A stretch of DNA of 64,000 nucleotides, from NCBI GenBank assembly GCA_029204225.1, contig CM055107.1, positions 1,484,128 through 1,548,127 on the forward strand, in the 5' to 3' direction. A program made the position numbers and the translations under genes. Below the pieces are notes generated by a model. It did no database searches, was not told the DNA's origin, and saw only the letters and a list, made by a program, of their open reading frames with translations. Origin of the DNA: Diphasiastrum complanatum (Eukaryota > Streptophyta > Lycopodiopsida > Lycopodiales > Lycopodiaceae). Positions 12,201 through 25,538 of this stretch are shown here, piece after piece; position 1 is the stretch's first letter; each line of letters opens with the position of its first letter.

Positions 12201-15200
12201 TCGATGTGGAGGAGCATCAGCATGCCTGCCATCAGAGGATGTGGACCATGGGCAGGAGGAGGCAACATCGGGCTTTGACTTCACACACATTTCCCCTACC
12301 CCTCCTAGGCTCCAGTAAGTCGATCCAGATGCAGAGACCCAAGCAGAGCCAGATGATGAGACGTTGGACTGCTTGTTGGAGACCATGTTGAGCACAGAGG
12401 GATTTTTTGATGGCACTCGCAGTGTACAAGCTAGGGCTATTGGTAGATCCAGTAGTAGGCCCAACCTAGCTGACTTGTATGTGTGGGCAGATCAGGAGCC
12501 ACCAGTACATCTACGGCCCCACCGATACCTAGGGTAGGGGCAGGCCTAGAGGGTTAGGCGTCGGATCTAGCCAGAGCAAGAGTCAGCCTGCTAGAGCTAG
12601 AGCTAGAGGCAGAGGCAGATTTGGGTGGCTCGTGGCCCCCTCACCAGACGTTAGAGAGAGTCCCATCTTAACCTCAGATGATGTCTCACCCTAGGATTTG
12701 TTTTCACAATACTATTTTATCAGACATGCACTGTTTATGTATCGGATGTACAGCGAACGCAGAACTATTTTATGGATGTTTTTTTACGTTTATGGCTCAT
12801 CCCTAAACCCTATTCTGATTATATCATGGCTATGCTCTAGTTCCATTACATTTCATCTGTAATGTTTCATGGTTTTTAAATAATTTCATGGTTTTTAAAT
12901 AATTTCATGGTTTTGTTGATAATTTTATGGTACTGGGTCGGATTGTAGTTTAAATGGAAAAAAGACCATTCCATAATTTTGGTAATTTAGCCAAGCACAG
13001 TAGATTTTTTGAATTGAGAGATGACTTCTGAAAAATTCTCTATAGAAGGAAATACATTTGCATTTGACTTGTAGGTGCAAACAAATCCTTTTTTCGTTTG
13101 TAATTGTTTTCATTAATGGGAATTGGATTCTTGGAAGGTACAGTATTGAAATCAAAAGTAGCTCTCTTCACAATTGAAATCTTGTATTCTTAAGTTAGAT
13201 CATAGTTCCCCACGGCACACGTGTCAAATTTCCCTTCTCATTTGTTAATGGGGTCAAAAAGCAGTTGTGTAGTGGGTTTTGTGTATAAAACGGAGTTTAG
13301 CTTTCAAGGTTAGGGTTAGTTATTTTGGGCTAGGGTAGGCTACATACCCCCCCCCCTCCCCCCCCCTAACTACCCCTAGCCACCCCAAATAATGCCCCCA
13401 TTTCCCCTTTTTTTGTGCTATTTTTTGGGGTCAAAAAAAGGGGATTTTTGGACTGTTTTTTAATAAAAAATTAATTGTTTTTTAATACCCAAGTGTCGTG
13501 GATCAGAAGCCCCACGGCACGTGTGCCGTACCAAGTGCCATGGTACGGCACGTGGAACTATGAGTTAGATATTTCTAATTAATTTTTTCTGTTTTTCAGG
13601 CAATGCTGAATTTTTTATGCAGTATTTAGTCAATTTCCTTTGTAGAATAAATACGTAATTTTTTTTTTCCAAGGCCACGTTCCAAAACGGAAGGCGTTCC
13701 AGAACGCTTTCCGAAACGGAACGGGCAACTGTGGTCCACACAAGCTTTCATACTGTTAGGCAAAAACCAGCAAGCAGAGCTGAAAGGGTGACTCAGAATC
13801 ATTACACAACAGTTTCTGTATAACAGATCCTGCATATGAGTGGCTCTGATCGTAATACAAGCTATATTCCTTGTACATTATAGCATAAGCTATCTGAGTC
13901 AACTAGAGGAGGACAATGCTACAAGAACAATCACAAGCTCACTAATGAGAGGCCAAATCTATGAAAAAATGTTAAATAGCACTCTGAGCTTGCACAAAGA
14001 AGAGTCAAATAAGTCTTCCTGCCAAGGAAAGATCCTGGCAGAATAGTAGATTATTCTCTCGAAGTCCACATTTATTATGATTCTTCAGGTAAGCTACCTT
14101 TAATTACAGATTCTCGAGTACACAGCTGTGGCTATGACAATATTATAATTGATAACAGTTACATCAGATTAGCAGCTATTTGAAACATTATTATACAGAA
14201 ATACTCCATATATCATCAGTCAAAACTTACCAGCAACCGTATGAATGTAGTTTTGCCCGTTCCATTCTCCCCCAACATGACTATGATTTGTGAATCTGTA
14301 AAGTCTCCCTCTTTCACGGTCAGTTTAAAGCCACCTTGTGTTTTGGACATAGATGGGTATTTGTAACGAGCATAAGTTCGTATCTCCTCTGCACTCTCCT
14401 GAGGGGTCTCAGCAACCTGGAAAACAACCAAAAACCTCTAACTAATAAATACTAAGTCGCTTTGGAGAAGCATCACAGAAATAAATTTCCCCAAACAGTT
14501 CTCAAGTCATCTAAGACATTCAACTATTATAGTTATCCCCAAAAAACAATGACTACCTTGAAGGTAAGAGATTCATCCCGAAAACGAAGATTTTCCGTAG
14601 GGACAAAACCGGCCAAAAATATGTTAATGCCTTCTCTGACCGAAAATGGAAGCGTAACAACTCCGTAAGCACCAGGTTTCCCATACAAACAGCATATAAA
14701 ATCGGATAAATAGTCGAGAACACTGAGGTCATGTTCCACTACAATCACATAGCTGCAGAATTGCATAAGATTGTCAGATTACAAAAGGTACAGTCCTAAA
14801 GTTCATCACCTTCCTAGGTGTAAGAATCACAAATATGGAACTACTTACCACTAGAATTACAAAAGAAAACAAGAATTTGCAAGGCACTCCCTTCTGAAGA
14901 AGAAACCTCCAACATGGGTGACTCTTTGTTTACAAATCCTGAAACCTTCAATCCAGAGAGCCTCTATTCCAGCCCCTTGATTATTTGCCAAAAACTATCA
15001 AATTGATTACTATCATCATCTCTGTCACAAACTCAAGATTTGCATGCAATCGCATAGAAGAGACTTTCTATGAGTTGGTCTAGAAGGATGCTCCTACGAG
15101 ACTGATCAGTAGAAAACGATTTAGGGTCAATGAATCAAAGGGGACATAGGCATTCTAACAACTTGACCTTTCTCTGATCTGTGAGAAAAATAATCAAAGC

Positions 15201-18200
15201 AAATCTTGAAAACAAAATGGTCCAAAGCATGTTGACCAGCAAATCCTATTGAGACTTTGCTTCCCCTAAGAGCATTGTCAAATCTTTGACATCATTGTAA
15301 CAAATTTCCAACCTTGGCAACTTTGAAGGTACTGATCGCTGAAGATCCATTTGGTGCTGCCCGTCCTCGGGAAGAAATTCTGGCAGAAAAGAGTCAGGAC
15401 AGAGGAAGTTCGAAGTTGAGCTGGAGAACAGAGTAAGAGAGATCATAAACTCCCTGCCACCTACATCTGATGGTGCTCTGCAATGTTGGACACATCTGTG
15501 AATGTGGACTGCATGAACAAGGAAAGAGTGGATATCTGTTAGAACACAAGAGCTCCAAGCTCCTCTCCCCAAGCTAGCCGGTGTGTAAATTGAATCTCCT
15601 CCCATCCATAGGCAAGCCTTTAATTAAGCCCACTGACTACTATTCTAGGCTGGGGGCACTTGGCACTCATGTGGGTGATGTACACTTGGCCTACTAAGTC
15701 GACCCCTACTGACCCAAGAATACAGTGACGTAATGCTATGCCTACCCCCATGCTCGCCAAACACGTGGCTAAAAGACCTCACCAGTCACATGCTGGCTAA
15801 CCCTAGTCACTGCCCGCCAAATTACGGGTTAACTTGGTCAGTTGTACGTTGGCTCTACCAAACTCACCTGCAAGTACACAGGGTTGCGACAGCAACACAC
15901 AAACACGATTGGCCTTAGGTGCCTTTGATGGGGAGTCATTGACCGTCTCAAACTGTCCTATGACCTCTAGAGCTACCGCTCTCGTCAGAATATGTACCAA
16001 AAACTCGAAGATTAGACGATTTCTCAGTCGTTGTTGTCTCCGCTCGAAGATATACTCATGTCCATGATCTGTCATATCTTGTTCTTGTAGGGCTATGACG
16101 CTGCCCACTAGGCTAAGGCTATCACCTCCATGCAAGCATTTCTTTAAACGACTTACATGAAAAAATGGATGCACTTTGCATCCCTCAGGCAGTTGCAACT
16201 TATAAGCTACCTCACTGACCTTTTTAATAATTTGCCATGGTCCACAATACCTTGATATAGCTTGCCAGTTCTCATCACCTTAGATTTAGGCAGCATTAGC
16301 AAAAAGTACCATATCACCTCCCTATACGAGCGATTTTCACATAGATAAGTCTCTGCTCTGGCTCGAGTCTTGGAAAGACTTTGACGCGCTAAATCCAACT
16401 TAGCCTGCATCTGAGTCAATAACTCTGTAGCGCTAGGTACTTTCCTAGGAATTCCTAGAGTCGCTAGACTCGTCGGCCGGAATCCATAATTGAGCTCATC
16501 CATGTGGACAGATGCTTTTTATTATTATACGCATGCTCTACTAGGGGCAAATACTTCACCCGGTTAGTTTGTGTTTCACTGAGATATACTCTAAGCATTC
16601 TAGGACTTGGTTGTCTACCCATCCGTTTGTGGGTGTTCACTACTACTCTCCGCAATTGTGATCTCAAATTCGTGAACACCGTTGTCCAGAATGTTCCTGT
16701 GAACTTGGGATCCCTGTCTGAGACAACGGACTTTGGAAGTCTATGCAATCTCACTATATGATCGATGAACAATTCTGCAACTTGCAGAGCTGTCATTTTC
16801 TTTTTGGTGGCAATAAAATGATCTTAGTGAACCTGTCCACGCAACTACCAAGATCGAGTCCATCAGATTCTGAGTCCTCGATAATCCAACAATAAAATTC
16901 ATAGAGATGCTCTCTCAACCACTGTCTCCAATAAATGGGGTAAACCAGGTGGACTTACCCTCTCTGTCTTGTTCACCTGAAAGGCGTGCAATGTTGGACG
17001 TACTCTCTAAAGCCTCGCCGCATACGTAGCCAGAAGAAGTGTCGACTAACTAACTCAGATGTCGTATCCATTCCAGGATGCTCTAATACCAAATGTTAGA
17101 AGCCAAGAGCTCCAAGCTCCAGAATGAATCTCCTCCCACCATCCATAGGCAAGCCCTTAACCCCACTAACTGCTATTCTGGTCCAAGGGCACTTGGCACT
17201 CATGTGGGTGATCAATCTCCACCCTATTGATCCCTACTAACCCAAGAATAAAGTGTCTTAATCCTATGCCACCCCTATGCCCGTCGTACGTGTGGCTATA
17301 AGACCACACTGGTCACATGCCGGCTAACCCTAGTCATTGCTCGCCAAATTACGAGTTAACTTGGTCAATTGTATGTCGGCTCTACCAAACTCGTCACGCA
17401 GCATGTCACGTGCAAGTACACCGGGTTGCGACTGCAACACACCTAGACACGACTGGCCTCAAGTGCCACTGGTCCTATGACGTCTCAAACTGGTCCTATG
17501 GAGCTTATGTTGGATCCATGATTAGATCCTAACAATATCAATCAAAGCAAGATCTATTTGGAGATAAAGATGCGATGTGCAAGATGCCAACACTTAGCTT
17601 CAGCAAAGAAGGGCCGGTTGCTTTAACAGAAGGCGTGAAGCGTTTTTTAAGTCTTTGGACTGCGCTTCAGCTGGCTGTGGAAAATGAATGAGAACTGCAT
17701 TCCATGGATAAGGTGCATCAACTTCATTCGATGTAATCTCTTGGATGGCTCAGTCGTGTGTGCCCACACAAGAGTATGTTTCAAGGGAAAACATGGAACC
17801 TATATATAGAAGAGTTGGATGTTGAAGATTTGTCAAAGTCTAGGGGTGTTGCTCAGATAACTGAAACTAGTCTATGAAGACTAAAAGAATAAATTTACAT
17901 AGTTTGTTGCCCAAGATTTAAAAAATGGTTGAAGTAGGAGGTTGAAATCAGGACAAGATGAATGTCAGAAAGGTTGATATTCGAGGTCAAATCAGGTTGA
18001 AGTCAAGAGGTCAGGATAGGTTTGAATCATGGGAGTTTAAACAAGGTCAGAATTCAGTTAGCGAAGGGTATCGGGACCCTAAAAGCTAGGTGGAGCAACA
18101 TTTGACCTAGTCAAACAGGGTCAAAGGTTAGGGATACACATATAGAGGATTCATCAAGTTCAAAGTCAATAACAATTGTAAGGCAATCAGACTTGTGGAG

Positions 18201-21200
18201 GACAAAAATGTTATTAAGGTACCAAAGAGTTGATTTAGGGCACTTGATTGTTATTGCAATAACACAATTCTATTCAAATTTCAACAGGTTGTTAGGTCAA
18301 CTGTAGACCTACAAGTTAGTGCACCAACATGGTGTAGTGAATTTTGCTATTGAGGGCAATATTTTTTGTCAAGGAATTTTCCCCTAAAAGTTAGGCTTGA
18401 GCAAAGTCAAAAATTTGGGTATGCAAATCGAGTTAATTTTCCATCAAAGGTCTAGAGACAAACCAAAATGTCAAGTGAACCTAGTTGGGATTGCATCAGA
18501 TGTGCATGTTGTTGACTGAGCCTATTGATGGATATTTCTAAAATAGTTTCTTATCATGGTGGCAAACAATTGCATAGTTTCTTATTGTGGTGGCAAACAA
18601 TAACTTCATTGTTACAGGTGGCAGCTGTTACAAGCTATGTGGAGATTTAGTTCAAAAAGCAAGTAACTTCAAGAGGGAGTTTCGTTTATTGACAATGGAC
18701 ATGCATTTTTATGGGGACACAAAAAGCAGGTTATCATTATCATTCTACTTCATATCAGTTTGGGAAGACAAAGTCACCAAGGAGCATTTTAAAGCTTTGT
18801 ATGGGTATCAATCCAAGTACACATATCTAGGGTGTCTTGTTCTTTTTAGAATTGTTTGGTTTCTATCCAAGTCATAGTAGCCAATTTATGTGGTAGAAAC
18901 TTGCTCGTCTATCTAAACTAATATCCACACTTGAGATTATCATTAATCAAAACTGAACTAATATCACTTGAGATTTATGATTAATCAAAGTGATTGCTTG
19001 TTGTGGTTTTGTTACGAACTTACTAAACCCTAAACCGTCAAGTGTTGGTTAGCACAAGAAATGGAACGCTCGTGATCCACCCCGCCGTAGGACCTGATCC
19101 AGGTCCACCTCCGTGCCCTGGCCTATGGCTTGAAGACAAATGGGATCTAGCGTCTTGCCATAACGACGTCCCATACTGCCATCAAAACCCTCGGCCTTCA
19201 CCTGCCCCTACTAGCACCATCTGTTAGAAATTAATGTTTATTTTGACCCCTTAATGATAGTCTGGCCATGCTTGCGTGCTATTTTTAGGGACCATTCTAT
19301 TTATAGTAAATTCGTTTTTTAAAGCCTATGCATGTAGGTGGGTGCACCACAAATAGAATAGGATCTATTTTATTATTTAGAAGTTCATTTCTAGTTCTTA
19401 CCATATATAGGTAGTATTATTAGTAAATAGCTTTTGCTATTTTGCTATTTACTTTAGGCTCATTAGCTTTTATCAATCATTAGAGAAACTATTTAAGAAG
19501 GCTGGCGCCCCACCACAATCATTCCATTCAATTCAATGAGCTAGAGCATTTGCTCAGTTCTCCTATGATCTGTTTTCTCTTTATGCTTGATTTTGTGTGA
19601 GTGCTAGTAGGACTAGTATCTCCATCTAGAATTTGTTGGAGGAGCTGATCGCTGGCAGCTTGTTGGATCGTTGCCTAACCAGAACTGTATTTTGGTTGAT
19701 CGCTGAGTTGGAATCAAGATTTTGTCTATTGATCGCTGGCTGGCTATTGGGAGATCTGTTTTGCTGGAATCAGAACTGACAGATCGCTGGTTGGTTGTCT
19801 ATCTGTTGGAATACTTATATACTGTTTGCTGTCTCAGATCGCTGTCCACAGGCTGATCGTTGCCTGACTATTTGCTGGAACTGCAGATTGTTTGCTACCT
19901 GAAAGCCACAAAGTGCTGTTTCTGACCTGATCGCTGTTACAAAGAACTGTTTCAGAACTGTTCGTTGTCTACTGTTCTGTAGAACCTGTTTACTGTTGTC
20001 AGAACTAAGACCTACTCATTGCTGTCAGTACATCTTCTATTGAAGTTTCTGATCGCTAGAAACAGACAAATTGCTAGAGAAAAACAGGTTGATTGCTTCT
20101 GGAACAGATCTACAGGTTGCAGGTTATACAAGACAAATTTCTAAAGTCTGAATCGACATATGTATCGCCCACACCAATTCAAGAACCTAAAGTGTCTTTG
20201 GTTGAGATAGGAAAGAGGAAGGAGAGGTCAAGTATATGGGATACTTATTCACCTCCTACTTCACCAAGCAAGAAGCATCCTACATCAAAAGCTAGAAGAT
20301 TGCCTAGGTGGTACTATGAAACTATCAAGGATAGTGTTATTATGCTTCTTGGTTTCCAAGGGGAGGCTCGAACCTGGGACCAAAGAAACTTTGGATGCCA
20401 AGCTAACCAGTTGAGCCAACCCCGTTGGGTTGTTATTATGGAACAGGGAGAGTCCAGTACACATGGAACTAGGAGATTAGCTAGACTTGAAAAGCAACAT
20501 GAAGATCAAGATCGGCAGGAGGTTCGACAAGAGGATCATCATGAAGATGGGGATGTACATTTTGCATATATGGCCACAGTATTAGAGACCAAGGATCCAT
20601 CTACAGAGAGGCTGAAAAAGAGGATATTTGGAAGAAAGCTATGGATGAAGAGTACGACTCAATCATGAAGAACAAGACTTGGATACTTGTTCAGCTACCT
20701 ACAGGTAAAAAGGCCATTGGATGCAAATGGGTCTATAGGACTAAGTACAAATCAGATGGTTCTATAGATAAACATAAGGCAAGATTGGTGGCAAAAGGTT
20801 ATGCTCAACAGGAAGGGATTGACTATGAGAAAACTTTTGCACCAGTTGCTAAATCTACTACTATGAGGACTGTTTTATCATTGGCAGCTCAGTTTGGATG
20901 GGATATTCAACAAATGGATGTAAAGAGTGTATTCCTGAATGGATTTCTAGAGGAAGAAGTCTATATGGAGCAGCCAGAGGGATACATAGTAGCAGGACAT
21001 GAAGATAAGGTTTGCAGGTTGGACAAGGCACTATATGGACTTAAGCAGGCACCCAGGGCGTGGTACACGAGGATTGATACATACTTTGAGGAGCTTGGCT
21101 TTCAGAGAAGTAGTTCAGAGCGTAAACTTTATGTTTTGTTCAGGAATAAGCATATTGTTATTGTAGTGATGTATGTGGATGATCTTATTATTACAGGATC

Positions 21201-23092
21201 AGATCATAGTATGATTCAGGGAATCAAGAAAGATCTCTCATCAGAATTTGATATGAAAGATCTTGGTTCACTACAATATTTGCTTGGGATTGAGATATGG
21301 AGAGTAGCACAGGGACTATTCATTTCTCAATCTAAGTATGCTCTTGAAATTCTTGAAAAGTTCAATATGTCAGAGTGCAAGCCTATTTCTACACCATATG
21401 ATAGTGGATGTAAGCTTACTAAAGCTGAGGAAGATCAGGATGTAGATGAGACGTTATATAGAAAGCTAGTTGGAAGCTTAATCTATCTAACTACTACAAG
21501 ACCAGATATTGCTTATGTTGTGAGTATGGTTAGTCACTTTATGGCTAAACCTAAGCAGATTCATTGGAAAGCTGCTAAGCGAATACTCAAATATATCCAG
21601 GGCACTTTGAGATTTGGTATTGTCTATGGTAGACAGGATGATTTGAAGTTACAGGGATATGTGGATGTTGATTGGGCTGGAGATGCGGAAGACCGAAGAT
21701 CTACTACAAGTTATGTTTTTAGTCTTGGTTCTAGTGCTATCTCTTGGAGTTCAAAGAAGCAACATACTATTGCTTTATCATCTACAGAGGCAGAATATCG
21801 AGCTACTACAAGTGCAACATGTGAAGCAATATGGTTGCGAAGGATTTTACATGATCTACATATGGTACAAGATTCACCTACGGTACTTCAATGTGACAAT
21901 CAGAGTTGTATTAAATTGGTGAAAAATCCAGTTTTTCCCAGTAGGACAAAGCATATTGAAGTACAACACCACTTCATCAGAAAGAAAATTCAAAGTAATG
22001 AAGTGGAGCTTATCTATTGCCCTAGAAGAGCAAGTTGCAGATATCTTTACCAAAGGTCTTGGCAAAGAAAAATTTTAGAAGTTCAGAGAACTTCTAGGAG
22101 TAATAGATAACAAAGTAAACATTAAGGGGGAGTGTTAGAAATTAATGTTTATTTTGACACCCCTTAATGATAGTTTGGCCATGCCTGCATGCTATTTTTA
22201 AGGGCCATTCTATTTATAGTAAATTCGTTTTTTAAAGCCTATGCATGTAGGTGGGCGCACTACAAATAGAATAGGATCTATTTTATTACTTAGAAGTTCA
22301 TTTTTTATTCTTACCATATATAGGTAGTATTATTAGTAAATAGCTTTTGCTATTTTGCTATTTACTTTAGGCTCATTAGCTTTTATCAATCATTAGAGAA
22401 ACTATTTAAGAAGGCTGGCGCCCCACCACAATCATTCCATTCAATTCAATGAGCTAGAGCATTTGCTCAGTTCTCCTATGATCTGTTTTCTCTTTATGCT
22501 TGATTTTGTGTGAGTGCTAGTAGGACTAGTATCTCCATCTAGAATTTGTATCTCAAATTCTGACACCATCCTGGCTATGCACCAACGCACTACCATCCAC
22601 CAACTCCTAGGTAGATAGATTGAATGGTAACTGAGATCTCCTCCCCTTCTATACCCTGAAGGTGGGAGTCTCCTGGCCAGTACACATCCCTGACCCCAAC
22701 AAGTGGCGCACATGCGGCCCACGAGTCACTGGTCAAGTCCATAGGCCCAGCCCAACGTCCGGTTTCAAGTTAGATTCGGGACCCGAAGGGTCGGCGGGTG
22801 TTAGGGACCCAATTCCCTTGGGTCCCAAACCCAACTTGAAATTGAACGACGACTGGGCCTGTGACTTGACCGGTGACTCATGGACCTGCATGGTCACCAC
22901 GTGTCGTGATCCAAGAGGTGTGCACAGCCGGGACCATAGTTGTGTTGAACCGCAGTTCGTTCAAAGAACCGCCAGTTCGAATCGGCTCGGTGCGAAACGT
23001 TTTTTTGGTTCGAACCGGAAAAAAACACTTAAATTTTTTTTTTATAAAAACGGTTCAAATTGTTGTTTTGGCATTCGTGGGAGCACATTTTC

Positions 23093-23165
<73 letters not shown>

Positions 23166-25488
23166 AAGAAAGAAAGAAAAAAAGCTTTATTAATGTCTTT
23201 TCCATGCCAAAAGGCATATAAGACTAGTTAAAGTACATGTCAAGTATGTGGTAACTGTAGGAGCGTATGAAACGTCTCCAAGGTAACAGAAATACAAATG
23301 TAACTACTATAAACTGAACTGAAAACTGAAACTGAAAAGGATGCAATGATATATGAAACATATGGGAGCATATATAATGCTAACTGTCTGTCTGTCACGA
23401 ATATGGTATGACACTATCACCCAATCTTGTCCCGCTGATGCTAAAAAAGGATGTAATACGGGCGGCAGCAAAAGGAACTGCTGGTGGTCGATGACGTCGT
23501 CTGGGGAGATAAGGCCTCCTCCTGATAGGTCGGGTAACTCGTGCAGCAACATGAGTATGAGTGGGACACTGTCTCTGATCTCTGTGGGCATGTAAGTCGT
23601 CATTTGTCTCATCCTCATCAGATACAAAGTCTCGTCCTCGTCTCCTAGAAAAGAAAGAGGTGTGCTGAGAAATATGACTCCGCTGGGCTGTCTGACATAG
23701 GTCCTGCCGTAGAATAAACATCTCTCATAACATTGAATCAAGGAGGAAATGGGACGCCTGTGAGAACCACGACAATCGATAGCCCTGGTCATGAAGGGAG
23801 TGTGAGGAGGCAAGTGAGGCCCGGGTATATCTCGTGTCTGTATCTGGTAGATCCCGAACTCTCTGAATATAAGCGATGAGTTGGGATGCTGCAGCTATCT
23901 GAATGGGTGGAACGGCAAACTCTACAAGAAGAATCTTGTGTGGGACCGAGGACTTCGCCCGAATCATACAAGCTAGCATGGTGGTCTGTAATCGTGAAAT
24001 GCTGGCCCAGTGTGATGACGGGATACGTGTACACCATATCTCTGCTACATACAAGGCCGTGGGGGGGGGTGACAATATATGATCAGAGATGCCACTACCA
24101 TGTCGGAAACATCCCAGGATTTTTTCGTAAAGAGCCATCACTGCCAGAACAATATCCATGGAGAAACCAAGATCTCGAAGTCGCTGAATGAGCAGGGAGC
24201 GTGGTACAGAGTCAAAGGCTTTCCTGAAGTCCACAAAACAACAATAAACCTTTTCTTTCTCGTGCTTGGCTTCCTCAATCAAAGCTCAAAGTGTAAAAAT
24301 ATGGTCAGTGGTAGAGTAATGAGCTCGGAAATCTGCCTGTCCCAATGCATGTAATCTCCTGGATTCCGCCTCTGAACTTACTGCAGATTGGAGTATGGTG
24401 CCATAAAGCTTAGTGAGGACGTGCCCGATCATGATAGTGCGGTAGTTACCAGGAATCATGGGATCACCATTTTTATGGATAGGGTGGATGATGTTGGTGC
24501 ACCAGGATGAAAGGAAGCCAGAGACAATGTCGGAATTGAGGAGAGTGGCTAGGGTGGGAGCAAGGAGGTCGGAAGCATGGATTAGGAGTTCAGATTCGAG
24601 GTCTTCAATGTCTCTTGATTTTTTGGTTTTCATTCTCTTGATGGCCGCAAGTACCATGTCAGCGGTGAAGAAGGTAAACTCAGAGGGACGAGGGGAGATA
24701 GAGATGGGTGCGTCAGTAGGTATGGTATATAGGCTGGTAGCGTAGTCGGTCCATATGCGAAGGTCTTCCAAGAGGGGTGGTGGAGCACGAGGGATAAACT
24801 CACGCCAAAAGGCGCCTGAAGAGGAACTGAAGAGAAGGTCAACAAGACGTTTTCCCTCGGAGTCATCAAAAGTGCGTTTTTTCCGGCGGAGTGTGCGATG
24901 GAGAGAGCGTCGGGTGGAGCGAAGGAGGTGAGGTTCATGAATGCGGGCATGGGTGACAAGATGATGTAGAGAGCGACACTCGGTATCATACCATGGGGGG
25001 TGTGGAGGACGTAGGGATGAGGGACGTGTGTGTTTGCCTTTATGGGTCTTAGATGGAAAGGCTAGGGAAGCAGCGGTATGAAGAGAGGTGCTAAGGAAAT
25101 CTGCTTTAGTCTCGACTGTGCTATCATGCGGAAAGGAATGAAGTAGGGAGGAAAGAAATTCCTGGTAAACGGGTGCATATAGAGAGCTGAATGTATACCT
25201 GGGTGCACGAGCAAGTAGGGGATGTGAGGATAACTGGGGGGGTGGGAGGCGACCAATAGCGAAGGAGAGATATGAGTGATCAGAGAGAGTTGAGAAAGGA
25301 TCAGACCTGCCGTCAGATTTCAGGTGCCATCAGCGAGCGGGCTATGGATCAGCGAGGGAGCTGCAATTGCAGTGATGGAGACAGGGGACGACGCTGGAGC
25401 TCAGCGATGGAGGTTCAGGTGCAGGGCGGAGCCATCAGCGGATTGTGGATCAGCAGGCTATGGATCAGCGAGGGAGCTGCAATTGCAG

Positions 25489-25538
<50 letters not shown>

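Larger units (their letters stand above)
15537..17534 (-). mobile_element. Ty3/gypsy element B, internally deleted
   Basis: The element runs from TGTTAGAA (15537) to CCTAACA (17534) and is bounded by a perfect 5-bp target duplication ATATC (15532-15536 and 17535-17539). The right LTR is 17094-17534. The left LTR starts at 15537 and is recognisable to about 15925. Between them only the integrase core, integrase C-terminus and a chromodomain piece remain, so gag, protease and most of RT were lost by internal deletion. A primer-site variant GCTCTAATACCA lies at 17080-17091. Confidence 0.9.
19222..22565 (+). mobile_element. Copia element 1, nested in a gypsy LTR
   Basis: The element is bounded by a perfect 5-bp target duplication CCATC (19217-19221 and 22566-22570). 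It has LTRs at 19222-19636 and 22133-22565, a polypurine tract just before the 3' LTR (AAGGGGGAG at 22124-22132), and an RT/RNase H reading frame. The left LTR lacks its last 16 bp, and no primer site or gag is left. An internal deletion therefore removed the LTR end, primer site, gag, protease and integrase. It is a non-functional copy with an unusually open RT. Confidence 0.92.

Noticed and set aside
13841-13849. A further primer-binding site marking a retroelement in intron 8.
   Set aside because: Only nine bases match and no LTR start follows; kept only as a possible trace.
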